A stretch of 8,212 bases of DNA from Treponema sp. (GTDB lineage: Bacteria > Spirochaetota > Spirochaetia > Treponematales > Breznakiellaceae): positions 1 to 8,212 of the forward strand of contig JAISEB010000304.1 of the NCBI GenBank assembly GCA_031264395.1, in the 5' to 3' direction. Each line of letters begins with the position of its first letter. Position 1 is the first letter of the stretch. A program made the translations under genes and the position numbers. The notes under the pieces were generated by a model. It was not told the DNA's origin, ran no database searches, and saw only the letters and a list, made by a program, of their open reading frames with translations. Of the stretch, positions 1-6,720 are shown in pieces.

Positions 1-86
1 TCGGGAACCATGACGTTCCCGCAGCCTCCGAAAAACAAAAAAAGCGCGGCGGCGGCTATTCCTGACAGGCGTTTTTTGTTTTTCAT
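1..86 (-). CDS. Putative lipoprotein, N-terminal signal peptide only (runs off left edge)
   Basis: Reading the minus strand from the ATG at 86-84 gives 28 open codons to the window edge. They begin MKNKKRLSGI, followed by a hydrophobic run AAAALFLFF and then GGCGN. This is a textbook lipoprotein signal peptide: a basic n-region (K2, K4, K5, R6), a hydrophobic core of about ten residues, and a lipobox F19-G20-G21-C22 with Cys22 as the likely lipidated residue. Phe at -3 is unusual for the E. coli lipobox but is tolerated in the relaxed spirochaetal version. The product would be exported by Sec, lipidated by Lgt and cleaved by signal peptidase II. The mature protein lies outside the window, so its function cannot be given. 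The gene is divergent from the acyl-CoA synthetase gene. No Shine-Dalgarno is visible, and a good promoter sits directly before the ATG. Confidence 0.75.
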   Translation of the reverse strand, partial: MKNKKRLSGIAAAALFLFFGGCGNVMVP

Positions 87-91
87 ACTTT

Positions 92-120
92 TTTATAGCA
101 TTTTTTTTGGAATTTTACAA
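92..120 (-). promoter_or_regulatory. Candidate sigma70-type promoter for the lipoprotein gene
   Basis: On the minus strand there is a -35-like TTGTAA (120-115), a 17-bp spacer (114-98) and a -10 TATAAA (97-92). The TG dinucleotide just before it makes an extended -10 (TGCTATAAA). The -10 ends only five bases before the ATG at 86, so transcription would start at or next to the first codon. That fits the absence of a Shine-Dalgarno. It was found by eye in an AT-rich stretch, where chance matches are common. Confidence 0.45.
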
Positions 121-136
121 GTTCTTTATAGATAAT
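107..136 (+). promoter_or_regulatory. Alternative promoter for the acyl-CoA synthetase gene (long leader)
   Basis: On the plus strand TTGGAA (107-112) and GATAAT (131-136) are separated by 18 bp. A start near 143 would leave a leader of roughly 115 nt before the ATG at 258. The leader contains a short hairpin (arms AGCCT at 190-194 and AGGCT at 203-207, 8-nt loop) and no obvious Shine-Dalgarno near the ATG. This element overlaps the minus-strand promoter, so the two could interfere. It competes with the closer candidate at 221-249, and I cannot decide between them from sequence. Confidence 0.25.
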
Positions 137-220
137 TTTTTCGGAAAAAAACTGTAATGGCGGCAATGAAAGTAAACGCCGGTGCCCGAAGCCTCCGGCG
201 GCAGGCTCCCGCGCCCTTAC

Positions 221-249
221 TCGACAAAATTACGGAATTTGTTTATTCT
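221..249 (+). promoter_or_regulatory. Candidate promoter immediately upstream of the acyl-CoA synthetase gene
   Basis: TCGACA (221-226, five of six matches to TTGACA), a 17-bp spacer and TATTCT (244-249, four of six matches to TATAAT). Transcription would begin at about 255-258, giving an mRNA with little or no leader before the ATG at 258. The only purine-rich element upstream, ACGGA at 232-236, is about 21 nt from the ATG, too far to act as a Shine-Dalgarno. Confidence 0.35.
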
Positions 250-257
250 ATGCCATT

Positions 258-2006
258 ATGTTACAGTTCGACGATTACATTTCAAACCTTCCCGATCTTC
301 CCTACCCCAATTTTATCGCCATGGTTGAAGCAATAGAAAAACACGGGGACAAGCCCGCCATTCTGTACCGCTCGGGAAAACAGCGGGAATTCGGCCGGTG
401 GAGCTACGCGCGCTTTGTTGCCGAATGCCGCCGCATAGGCCGGGGGCTGCTTGCCGCGGGGCTCAAAAAGGGCGACAGGGTGGCGCTCTGGGCGGAAAAC
501 CGCCCCGAATGGATGATCATCTGGATGGGAACCGTTATCGCCGGGCTTGTCATTGTCCCGGTGGATTTTCTGGTGTCCGAAAAGGAATGTCTTAACATCA
601 TCAAGATAACAAAGGCCAGGGCCTTTTTCTATTCCGGGAGGAAACGGGAATTTGCCGAATCGCTTGCGGCCGGGGACGCCGCCCTTGACGCGCTGGTATG
701 TGTGAGCAAGCCGGGCGAAGACGGCGGCGCGGACGACGCCTTTACCGCGTTCGGAAGCGGCGCCGGAAGCCAGGCCCTGCCCGAGGTTTCCGATGTGGAA
801 GAACATGATCCCGCTTCCATTGTTTTTACGTCGGGGACCACCGGGTTTGCCAAGGGAGTTACCCTTCACCATAAGGGAATCATCGCCAATACCAGCGCCG
901 CGATACGGATACTTACCCCCAATTCCCGGGATATTTTCATGAACGTCCTCCCGCTTCATCACACATACCCTACAACCTGCAGCTTTATGGCCCCCATTTC
1001 CATCGGGATTCCCACGGTGATCAGCGAGAAAATCGTGGGCAAGGTTGTCATTGACGACATAAAGGACGGCGGGGTTACCTTCCTCATCGCCGTTCCCCTG
1101 CTCTTTGACAAGGTAATGACCGCCATTGATCAGGGATACCGGAAACTTCCGTTCATCATACGCCTTCCCCTTGACCTCCTGCGGAGCATAGCCCTGGCAA
1201 AGGCCAAAAAGGGAAAGTTTGAATTTGGCCGGGATGTTTTTAAATTCATCCGCAAAAAGGCCAGCCTTGATTCGCTGCGCATACTCGTGGCCGGAGGCGG
1301 CGCCCTTAACCCGAAGACCGCCGATTTCTTCGATTCGCTGGGCTTCAACATCGTCCACGGTTACGGCATGAGCGAGAACAGCCCCCTTATCTGCGTAAAT
1401 ACCCCCCGGCACAAACGGAACGCTTCCGTAGGGCTGCCCGTCAGTTACACCTATGTAAAGATCCTCGATCCCAACGAAGAAGGAACAGGCGAAATTGCCG
1501 TCAAGTCCCCTTCGCTCATGCTGGGCTACTTCGAAAACGAGGAAGCCACGCGCGAAGTCTTTACCGAAGACGGCTACCTCCTTACAGGCGATCTTGGCTA
1601 CCGGGATGAAGAAGGCTACGTTTACATTAACGGCAGAAAGAAGAACCTCATTGTAAGCTCGGGGGGAAAGAACATTTACCCGGAAGAAATAGAAACCCAC
1701 TTCGCGCTTTCCCGCGTCATTGCGGAGATCCTTGTGGTGGGCCGCAGGGAACCGGCGTTTGGCGGCGAACAGATCTACGCCGTGGCGGTTCCCAATATTG
1801 AAAACATCGCGCAGGATCATCCGGGCAGGGAAAACGACGAGGCGTTCATACAGGATCTTGTCAAAAAGGAAATAGCGGAAGTGAACCGGCATCTTCCCGG
1901 CTACAAGAAAATAATCGACTTTACCATACGCCGGGAACCATTTGAAAAAAACGCCCAGCAGAAAATACGGCGCTTCCTCTACAAGAGCTACGAAAACCCG
2001 CTGTAA
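258..2006 (+). CDS. Long-chain acyl-CoA synthetase-type AMP-forming ligase
   Basis: A 582-residue member of the ANL superfamily. It activates a carboxylic acid, probably a fatty acid, to an acyl-adenylate with ATP and then transfers it to CoA; the expected site is the cytoplasm or inner membrane face. The core motifs appear in order: the A3 P-loop TSGTTGFAKG (191-200), A5 YGMSE (369-373), A7 TGDLG (443-447), and the hinge/A8 region INGRKKNLIVSSGGKNIYPE (457-476). The A10 lysine is K569 in NAQQKIRR, where Gln replaces the usual Gly before Lys. An insert at about 290-335, rich in basic and hydrophobic residues, matches the membrane-facing segment of long-chain enzymes and argues against acetyl-CoA synthetase. 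The start at 258 is the first in-frame ATG and gives a normal N-terminus (Asp31-Lys-Pro-Ala is the expected family position); no Shine-Dalgarno is seen. It is a stand-alone gene, convergent with the ppx-ppk cluster. Acyl chain length cannot be read from sequence, so no gene symbol is given. Confidence 0.93.
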   Translation: MLQFDDYISNLPDLPYPNFIAMVEAIEKHGDKPAILYRSGKQREFGRWSYARFVAECRRIGRGLLAAGLKKGDRVALWAENRPEWMIIWMGTVIAGLVIVPVDFLVSEKECLNIIKITKARAFFYSGRKREFAESLAAGDAALDALVCVSKPGEDGGADDAFTAFGSGAGSQALPEVSDVEEHDPASIVFTSGTTGFAKGVTLHHKGIIANTSAAIRILTPNSRDIFMNVLPLHHTYPTTCSFMAPISIGIPTVISEKIVGKVVIDDIKDGGVTFLIAVPLLFDKVMTAIDQGYRKLPFIIRLPLDLLRSIALAKAKKGKFEFGRDVFKFIRKKASLDSLRILVAGGGALNPKTADFFDSLGFNIVHGYGMSENSPLICVNTPRHKRNASVGLPVSYTYVKILDPNEEGTGEIAVKSPSLMLGYFENEEATREVFTEDGYLLTGDLGYRDEEGYVYINGRKKNLIVSSGGKNIYPEEIETHFALSRVIAEILVVGRREPAFGGEQIYAVAVPNIENIAQDHPGRENDEAFIQDLVKKEIAEVNRHLPGYKKIIDFTIRREPFEKNAQQKIRRFLYKSYENPL

Positions 2007-2033
2007 TATCCATAAGCCGGGCGGCGGGCGCGT

Positions 2034-2070
2034 CCGCGTCTTGTAACGGTTTGTTACACGGAAGACGCGG
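2034..2070. terminator. Hairpin between the convergent genes, possible bidirectional terminator
   Basis: Outer arms CCGCGTCTT (2034-2042) and AAGACGCGG (2062-2070) are perfectly complementary. Inner arms GTAAC (2043-2047) and GTTAC (2053-2057) close a 5-nt loop, leaving a 4-nt bulge (ACGG, 2058-2061). That is 14 paired bases, 28 nt after the stop of the acyl-CoA synthetase gene. The right half lies inside the last codons of the minus-strand URO-D gene, whose TAA is at 2056-2054. Neither strand has a T-run after the stem, so this is not a canonical intrinsic terminator. It may pause polymerase or protect 3' ends, or termination may depend on Rho. Confidence 0.45.
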
Positions 2071-3097
2071 CTTCGCGCACCCATTGCAAGCGGCGGAGAT
2101 CGGCGCCCCTTGGTATGGTGCAGTCGGCGCCAAGCACGACGCCTTTTCTTCCCGCTTCTGAAAGAAGCCTCCGCGTCTCCGCCTTGACTTCACGCTCGCT
2201 TCCCCGGCAGAGAACGCCGTCCGCCGTGTTCGCAAAGCCGCCTATAACGGGCTTTCCAAAGAGCCGCTTCCCTTCGCCCAGCGGCACGCCTTCAATTACG
2301 GAGGCCCAGTTAAAAATCTGGGCGGGATACGAAACAAAACGGCCAAGATCGTTCCTGTGCCCTTCGTAACCGCAGATGTGAAGAATGTTAAGGGGGCCGA
2401 CACGGGCGGACGGGCCGTCCTGCCGCCCTGCCGCGGCTTCCTTCGCGGCGGCGTTCGCCGCTTCAAGCACCAGCGCATCGCCGGGAAAAAGAACCTCGTC
2501 ATGAAGGGCCCTTGTCATTCCCGGGCCGTTTACATCCTGCGTTGAAAAATAGATCCCGTCGGCTCCGCCTTCCAGAATGACGCGGCGGGCAAGAAGGGCC
2601 AAATCGCCCGCGGCCGTGTCAAGGGCGTGTCTTACGGCGTCCCTGTCTTCGGCGATAAGGGCGGCAAGGTCCGCGTCGGCGTCCCTCCCCGAAGAGCGGC
2701 GTATGAATTTAAAGATCGTGGCGGGGGCAAAGATATTGTAGAAGGAAAGCACTTCGCCCCCGAATATCCCCGTAACGGCCTTTGCGAACGCCACCTGTTT
2801 TTCAATCCACGGATGGGCGGCCCCGATGGAAACAACTTCCCCAAGATCCCCGGCGTTCCGGGCGTCCCGCAGCCGCGCGTTCGGATACACGAAAAAACCG
2901 TCCGTCATTATCTTCATAAAATCAGGCTGAAATTCACCGTAGTACGCGCGGTGGCCGGCAAGGTTTTTTTCGAATAGCGAAGGATCGGCAAAACCGTCTT
3001 CAAGTTCATCCGGCACAAAATGAAACCAGAATCCGGCGGGAACCTTTTCAGCGTATTCATCCCGAAACGACCGCAGTACCCATTCACGCTTGTTCAT
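2054..3097 (-). CDS. URO-D superfamily protein, probable corrinoid-type methyltransferase (not HemE)
   Basis: A 347-residue protein of the uroporphyrinogen decarboxylase/MtaA superfamily. Support comes from the N-terminal NKREWVLRSF, GADGIYFSTQ (178-187), the segment NILHICGYEG (237-246), GKPVIGGFANT (281-291) and VVLGADCTIP (320-329). The HemE substrate-binding signature near the N-terminus (the R-Q-A-G-R-Y type motif) is absent; VPAGFWFHF stands there, so decarboxylation of uroporphyrinogen is unlikely. His240, Cys242 and Cys326 form the H-x-C...C pattern that binds zinc in methylcobamide:CoM methyltransferases (MtaA/MtbA) and relatives, suggesting methyl transfer to a thiol. Substrate and partner are unknown, and no corrinoid protein is in the window. 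I chose ATG 3097 because it overlaps the upstream stop (TGATG) and gives the family N-terminus. An in-frame ATG at 3124 would add nine residues. It is the last gene of the minus-strand cluster. Confidence 0.8.
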   Translation of the reverse strand: MNKREWVLRSFRDEYAEKVPAGFWFHFVPDELEDGFADPSLFEKNLAGHRAYYGEFQPDFMKIMTDGFFVYPNARLRDARNAGDLGEVVSIGAAHPWIEKQVAFAKAVTGIFGGEVLSFYNIFAPATIFKFIRRSSGRDADADLAALIAEDRDAVRHALDTAAGDLALLARRVILEGGADGIYFSTQDVNGPGMTRALHDEVLFPGDALVLEAANAAAKEAAAGRQDGPSARVGPLNILHICGYEGHRNDLGRFVSYPAQIFNWASVIEGVPLGEGKRLFGKPVIGGFANTADGVLCRGSEREVKAETRRLLSEAGRKGVVLGADCTIPRGADLRRLQWVREAASSV

Positions 3098-3099
3098 CA
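3095..3099 (-). promoter_or_regulatory. TGATG stop/start overlap coupling rlmI-like and URO-D genes
   Basis: The rRNA methyltransferase gene ends TAC-TGA, and the A of that TGA is the A of the next ATG. The preceding bases (CGTATGGTTTAC) contain no Shine-Dalgarno, so the downstream gene is probably translated by ribosomes that terminate and restart here. That would tie its expression to the upstream gene. Confidence 0.7.
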
Positions 3100-4506
3100 G
3101 TAAACCATACGGTAAAATCCGCATTTAAGATAGTACGATTCGCCGTAACCCGCGCGCACGGGATGATCCGGCGACTGTGTTCTAAAATCAAGCTGATGCG
3201 CCGCGCGGCCGGCGTCCGCGGCGGCTTCGGCGATCATTTTTTTAAAACGCTCTTCGCTCAGAGCGTGGCTGCACGAACAGCTTACAAGGACCCCGCCGGG
3301 TCTCAGGATCTTCATGGCCCTGACGTTGATCTCCCTGTAGCCGCGCAGCGCCCCTTCCAGCGCCTGGCGGGATTTCGCAAAAGCCGGCGGATCGAGTATG
3401 ACAAGATCGAAGCGCTCCTTTTTCCGCTCCATGCGGCGGAGCGATTCAAACAGATCCTCTTCCACGGGAATGATCCTGCCGCCTGAACCGTTAAGCGCGG
3501 CGTTGACGGCAAGGATCTTGAGCGCGTCGGCGGAAACATCCACCGAAGTTACCTGTAGCGCCCCGGCGCGGGCGGCGTATATGCTGAACCCGCCCGTATA
3601 GCTGCAGACATCAAGAACGCGGGCGCCGGAGGCATACCGCGCGGCAAGGCGGCGGTTTTCCCTTTGATCCAGATAGAACCCGGTTTTCTGGCCTCCTGAG
3701 GGATCAACAAGAAAGGGAAACCCGTTCTCAAATATGACAATTCCCCCTTCGGGAAAATTCCCGCGCAGCACCCCTTCCGCCGGCGGCAGCCCTTCCATTT
3801 CCCGCGCCCTTGCCGCCGATTTTTCGATGATGCCAAGCGGCGCGGAAAATATTTCATCCGCGCTCACGTTAGCCGCACTCACGTTGGCCGCGTCCGTACT
3901 CACATTACCCGCGCCGTTCCCGGCGGGCGGAACAAACGCCTCTTCCAAAACGGCAAGAATGTCATCCCGGCGGGCATCCACGCCCCAGGCAAGGAACTGT
4001 ACCGAAAGCCATGAAGAAGGCGGCCCCAGAGCGGCCCTGGCGTCTTCAAACGAGGGAGCGCCGCCGGGGGAATCCGCCGCGCTGAAGGCGGCCTCAAACG
4101 CGGAACGGGCCCATCCGGTAAAACGATCGACAATAAGGCCGGGGAGAAAGTCCGCCTCGCCAAAAACGGCGCGGGCGCTTTCGCGGCCGGGGACAAGGCT
4201 GCACGGCGGAAGAAGACGCCGCCGCATGGCCTCCCGTATGCGCCGCCTGAAAAATCCCTTGTCGGCGCCTTCCTTTGAGGAACTGTACATACGGGCGGTG
4301 ATTTTTGAATTGGGATTGACAAAGGCCCGCCCTACATACGTCTTGCGGGAACTTTCCACATCGGCAACTTCGCCGGGAACAAGCGCGGCGGGGACGGCGC
4401 TGGCGCCGGGACCGGCGAGGACGCGGGCAATTTCATTGCCGTATACCCAGGGGTGGCCCTGCAAGAGACGGGCCTCCTCGCCCGGTTTCAAAATAATACG
4501 CTTCAT
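3097..4506 (-). CDS. rlmI: RlmI-like 23S rRNA (cytosine-C5)-methyltransferase
   Basis: A 469-residue class I SAM-dependent RNA methyltransferase of the RlmI/YccW (COG1092) family. RlmI makes m5C at position 1962 of 23S rRNA in E. coli; the exact target here is inferred. An N-terminal PUA-type RNA-binding domain (about 1-75) opens with MKRIILKPGEEARLLQGHPW. A central linking domain follows (about 85-265). The catalytic domain starts at VDPSGGQKTGFYLDQRENRR (267-286), with SAM motif I VLDVCSYTGGF (297-307), motif IV LDPPAF (371-376) and motif VI SCSCSH (409-414); Cys412 aligns with the expected nucleophile. The protein is about 70 residues longer than E. coli RlmI (about 396), partly from an Ala/Asn/Val/Ser-rich insert near 195-217. 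ATG 4506 is chosen because the PUA domain begins there. The upstream sequence AACGGCGCCGCCGC has no Shine-Dalgarno. It starts 31 nt after the ppk stop and overlaps the URO-D gene by 1 nt. Confidence 0.88.
   Translation of the reverse strand: MKRIILKPGEEARLLQGHPWVYGNEIARVLAGPGASAVPAALVPGEVADVESSRKTYVGRAFVNPNSKITARMYSSSKEGADKGFFRRRIREAMRRRLLPPCSLVPGRESARAVFGEADFLPGLIVDRFTGWARSAFEAAFSAADSPGGAPSFEDARAALGPPSSWLSVQFLAWGVDARRDDILAVLEEAFVPPAGNGAGNVSTDAANVSAANVSADEIFSAPLGIIEKSAARAREMEGLPPAEGVLRGNFPEGGIVIFENGFPFLVDPSGGQKTGFYLDQRENRRLAARYASGARVLDVCSYTGGFSIYAARAGALQVTSVDVSADALKILAVNAALNGSGGRIIPVEEDLFESLRRMERKKERFDLVILDPPAFAKSRQALEGALRGYREINVRAMKILRPGGVLVSCSCSHALSEERFKKMIAEAAADAGRAAHQLDFRTQSPDHPVRAGYGESYYLKCGFYRMVY
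3860..3910. repeat. Three degenerate 15-bp direct repeats inside the rlmI-like gene
   Basis: On the plus strand the units are GCGCTCACGTTAGCC (3860-3874), GCACTCACGTTGGCC (3875-3889) and, after a 6-bp gap, GTACTCACATTACCC (3896-3910). Because the unit is a multiple of three, the repeat keeps the frame and encodes the three NVS copies at residues 201-203, 208-210 and 213-215 of the methyltransferase, in a linker between its central and catalytic domains. Slipped-strand expansion is the simplest explanation. Confidence 0.7.
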
Positions 4507-4537
4507 GCGGCGGCGCCGTTGCGCCCGTATACGCGCG

Positions 4538-6709
4538 TCACCGGAGATCCCGCGAAGAGCCTTCGGGCGGGCTTCTGCGCACAATAAATTCCTGCTTCAC
4601 GGGCCAAAGGCTCCCCGAAGCGCGGGCGGCCAGCGAAAGGAGTTCCTTCTGAACCCTGAAGGGCGCTTCGCCTTCCGCCGGGCTCCGCCGCTTCCACTGG
4701 CCGCCGGGGCCAAGGCTGTACGCCTGTGTGTTGTCCCTGAAATACAAGGTCAGTATTTCAAGCAGTTCCTTCCTCAACGGCTCTTCCTGAACCGGAAACA
4801 TCAGCTCCACCCGCCTCTCCAGATTGCGGGGCATCCAGTCGGCGCTGGAAATGAAGATCTCCTCCGCGCCGCCGTTGGCAAAATAATAGATGCGCGAATG
4901 TTCCAGATAATGATCGACAATGCCCGACACCTGTATATTTTCCGAAAGCCCCGGAACGCCGGGAACAAGCGTACAGATGCCCCGGATACTAAGGAAGATC
5001 TTTACCCCCGCCTGCGACGCGGCGTACAGCGCGTCGATGATGCCGGTATCGGCAAGGGAATTTATTTTCGCCATGATCTTTCCCGGATACCCCTGGCTTG
5101 CCCGTTTTGCCTCGCGCCCTATAAGTTCAAGGAGCCGCCGCTTGAGACCCGCCGGAGCTATAGAAAGTTTACGCATGGGCTGGACAAAGGAATAGCCTGT
5201 GATCATGTTAAAGAGGAGCCCCGCGTCGTAGGCTATATCGTCCCGGCAGGTAAAGATCCCTATGTCTTCATACAGCCGCGCGGTCTTGTCGTTGTAGTTT
5301 CCCGTGGAAACATGAACATAGCGTACAAGGCGGTCGTTTTCCCTGCGGAGTACGAGGGTAACTTTCGCGTGGACCTTGAGTTCCGCAAGGCCGTACACCA
5401 CAATCACCCCGGCCCTTTCAAGCCCCCTGGCCCAGGAGATATTCCGCTCCTCGTCGAAACGCGCCTTGAGCTCCACCATGGCCGTTACATGTTTACCGGC
5501 AAGCCCCGCCTGTTCCAGCGCCCGCACGACGGGGGAATTGCCGCTTGTCCGGTACAGGGCCGTTTTGATGGAAATGACCTGCGGGTCCGAAGCCGCCTCC
5601 TGAAAAAAACGGACCACGGGATCAAAGGACTGGTACGGCAGATGAAGCATCAGGTCCCCGGCCTTGATGCGGTCCCATATCGATTCATCCCCGCCGAAAC
5701 TCCCGGACGGATATATCTTCCAGGGTTTTTCCTTTAACGAATCAAAGCCCCTCACGTTCACCAGTTCAAGAAGCGCTCCAAGGTTAATGGGCCCGGGCGC
5801 TTCGTAAAGATCGTCTTCCTCAAGCGCGAGCCTTCCGGCGATTTCCCTTTTAAGGCGGACGCTTCCCGGCGAATACACCATGTTGACCGCCGTGGAACGT
5901 TCCCTGTCTTCAAGGACCTCTTCCATGGCCTCAATAAAATCCTCGTCCCTTTTTTCATCCACGGAAAAATCAGCGTCGCGGCTTACCTTGAAAACCATGC
6001 TTTCCCTGACAGTCAAGCCGGAAAAAAAATAATGCCCCCAGAAAAGCACCGCGTCTTCAAGCAGCGCCCATGAAACATGCTCCTGGGTCCTGTGCCCGCC
6101 GCCTGATCCGGCGGGAAATACAATGATGCGGTCAATAAAATTGGGTATCTGGACCATGGCGGTGTATTCTTTTCCCGCCTCATCCCCGACAAGAAAGGCG
6201 CAGTTAAAGCTCAGGCTGTCAATGGCCGGCAGGGTTTCATCAATGCGCAGGGGGGTAAGAACGGGAAAGATCTCTCCCAGAAAAAAAGACTCAAGGTAAC
6301 GCTTTTGAAAATCGGTCCAGCCGTCCCGGCGCACAAGCTCAAGGCCGCCGCGGGCAAGGCCGGGAAACACCTCGTTTTCAAGACACTCGTACTGACGCCG
6401 TACAATGGAGCGGACCTTTTCGGAAACCGAGGCAAGCCGCCCGGTCCGGGAAAGACCGGCGTCCAGAGGCTGCGCCGTTTTCGCGCCCACAGCATGTCCG
6501 GCGGCGGCAAGCGCCGCCCGTTTCATCGCCGCGACGCGGACCATGAAAAATTCATCAAAATTGGAGGAAACAATTGAAAGAAAACGGAAACGCTCAAGCG
6601 GCGGAAGATCGCGCCTTAAACCTTCCTCCAGAACACGCTCGTTAAAATCTATCCATGAAAGGTCGCGGTCCAGATAGCGGACGGCTTCCTCCGGCCCCTG
6701 TTCGTTCAT
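4538..6709 (-). CDS. ppk: Polyphosphate kinase 1 (Ppk1)
   Basis: A 723-residue polyphosphate kinase that reversibly transfers the ATP gamma-phosphate to a growing inorganic polyphosphate chain. The N-terminal domain carries YLDRDLSWIDFNERVLEE (12-29) and SSNFDEFF (48-55), the latter with the conserved Asn49 that contacts ATP. Catalytic residues fall at a constant +12 offset from E. coli Ppk: Arg387 (E. coli R375), Arg417 in ARFDEE (R405), the autophosphorylated His447 in KVHAKV (H435) and His604 in YLEHSR (H592). HVSTGNYND (466-474) is also typical, as is DWMPRNLERRVE (624-635). All key residues are present, so the enzyme should be active. The C-terminus extends about 20 residues past the E. 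coli end, with a basic, Ser/Pro-containing tail. Translation starts at ATG 6709 behind a good ribosome binding site. The gene follows ppx by 9 nt and is 31 nt before the rRNA methyltransferase gene. Confidence 0.97.
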   Translation of the reverse strand: MNEQGPEEAVRYLDRDLSWIDFNERVLEEGLRRDLPPLERFRFLSIVSSNFDEFFMVRVAAMKRAALAAAGHAVGAKTAQPLDAGLSRTGRLASVSEKVRSIVRRQYECLENEVFPGLARGGLELVRRDGWTDFQKRYLESFFLGEIFPVLTPLRIDETLPAIDSLSFNCAFLVGDEAGKEYTAMVQIPNFIDRIIVFPAGSGGGHRTQEHVSWALLEDAVLFWGHYFFSGLTVRESMVFKVSRDADFSVDEKRDEDFIEAMEEVLEDRERSTAVNMVYSPGSVRLKREIAGRLALEEDDLYEAPGPINLGALLELVNVRGFDSLKEKPWKIYPSGSFGGDESIWDRIKAGDLMLHLPYQSFDPVVRFFQEAASDPQVISIKTALYRTSGNSPVVRALEQAGLAGKHVTAMVELKARFDEERNISWARGLERAGVIVVYGLAELKVHAKVTLVLRRENDRLVRYVHVSTGNYNDKTARLYEDIGIFTCRDDIAYDAGLLFNMITGYSFVQPMRKLSIAPAGLKRRLLELIGREAKRASQGYPGKIMAKINSLADTGIIDALYAASQAGVKIFLSIRGICTLVPGVPGLSENIQVSGIVDHYLEHSRIYYFANGGAEEIFISSADWMPRNLERRVELMFPVQEEPLRKELLEILTLYFRDNTQAYSLGPGGQWKRRSPAEGEAPFRVQKELLSLAARASGSLWPVKQEFIVRRSPPEGSSRDLR

Positions 6710-6715
6710 ATTTTT

Positions 6716-6720
6716 TCCTT
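6716..6720 (-). promoter_or_regulatory. Shine-Dalgarno of ppk, overlapping the ppx stop codon
   Basis: The minus strand reads TAAGGAAAAAATATG (6721-6707). TAA is the stop of the exopolyphosphatase gene, and AAGGA (6720-6716) sits 6 nt before the ppk ATG. The ribosome that finishes ppx thus covers the ppk binding site, which suggests coupled translation of the two polyphosphate genes. This is the only strong Shine-Dalgarno I can see in the window. Confidence 0.8.

Noticed and set aside
2..21. Perfect 7-bp inverted repeat CGGGAAC / GTTCCCG with a 6-nt spacer.
   Set aside because: It lies inside the lipoprotein reading frame at the window edge and occurs once. An inverted repeat of this size is expected by chance in several kilobases.
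157..336. A 59-codon plus-strand open frame starting in the leader of the acyl-CoA synthetase gene and overlapping its first codons.
   Set aside because: It has no convincing Shine-Dalgarno and no recognisable motif, and it overlaps the conserved start of the ligase in another frame. A leader peptide cannot be excluded but is not supported.
282..2084. A 600-codon open frame antisense to almost the whole acyl-CoA synthetase gene.
   Set aside because: The plus-strand frame has all the ANL motifs. The antisense frame has no recognisable domain, and its openness follows from GC-rich third positions that remove stop codons on the opposite strand.
2054..3097. Annotation of the URO-D family gene as hemE.
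   Set aside because: The Arg-containing substrate signature near the N-terminus of uroporphyrinogen decarboxylase is missing, and an H-x-C...C site typical of methyltransferases is present.
3098..3124. Upstream in-frame ATG at 3124 as the start of the URO-D gene.
   Set aside because: It would add nine residues that do not resemble the family N-terminus and would overlap the rRNA methyltransferase gene by 28 nt. ATG 3097 gives the family-like NKREWVLRSF start.
4507..4584. N-terminal extension of the rRNA methyltransferase into the end of ppk.
   Set aside because: The extra residues are Arg-rich and lie within ppk coding sequence and the short intergenic gap. The PUA domain begins exactly at ATG 4506.
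3734..5737. A 667-codon plus-strand open frame across parts of the rRNA methyltransferase and ppk genes.
   Set aside because: It spans two real minus-strand genes, including their junction. Its translation is rich in Arg, Pro and Ala with no motif, as expected of an antisense shadow.
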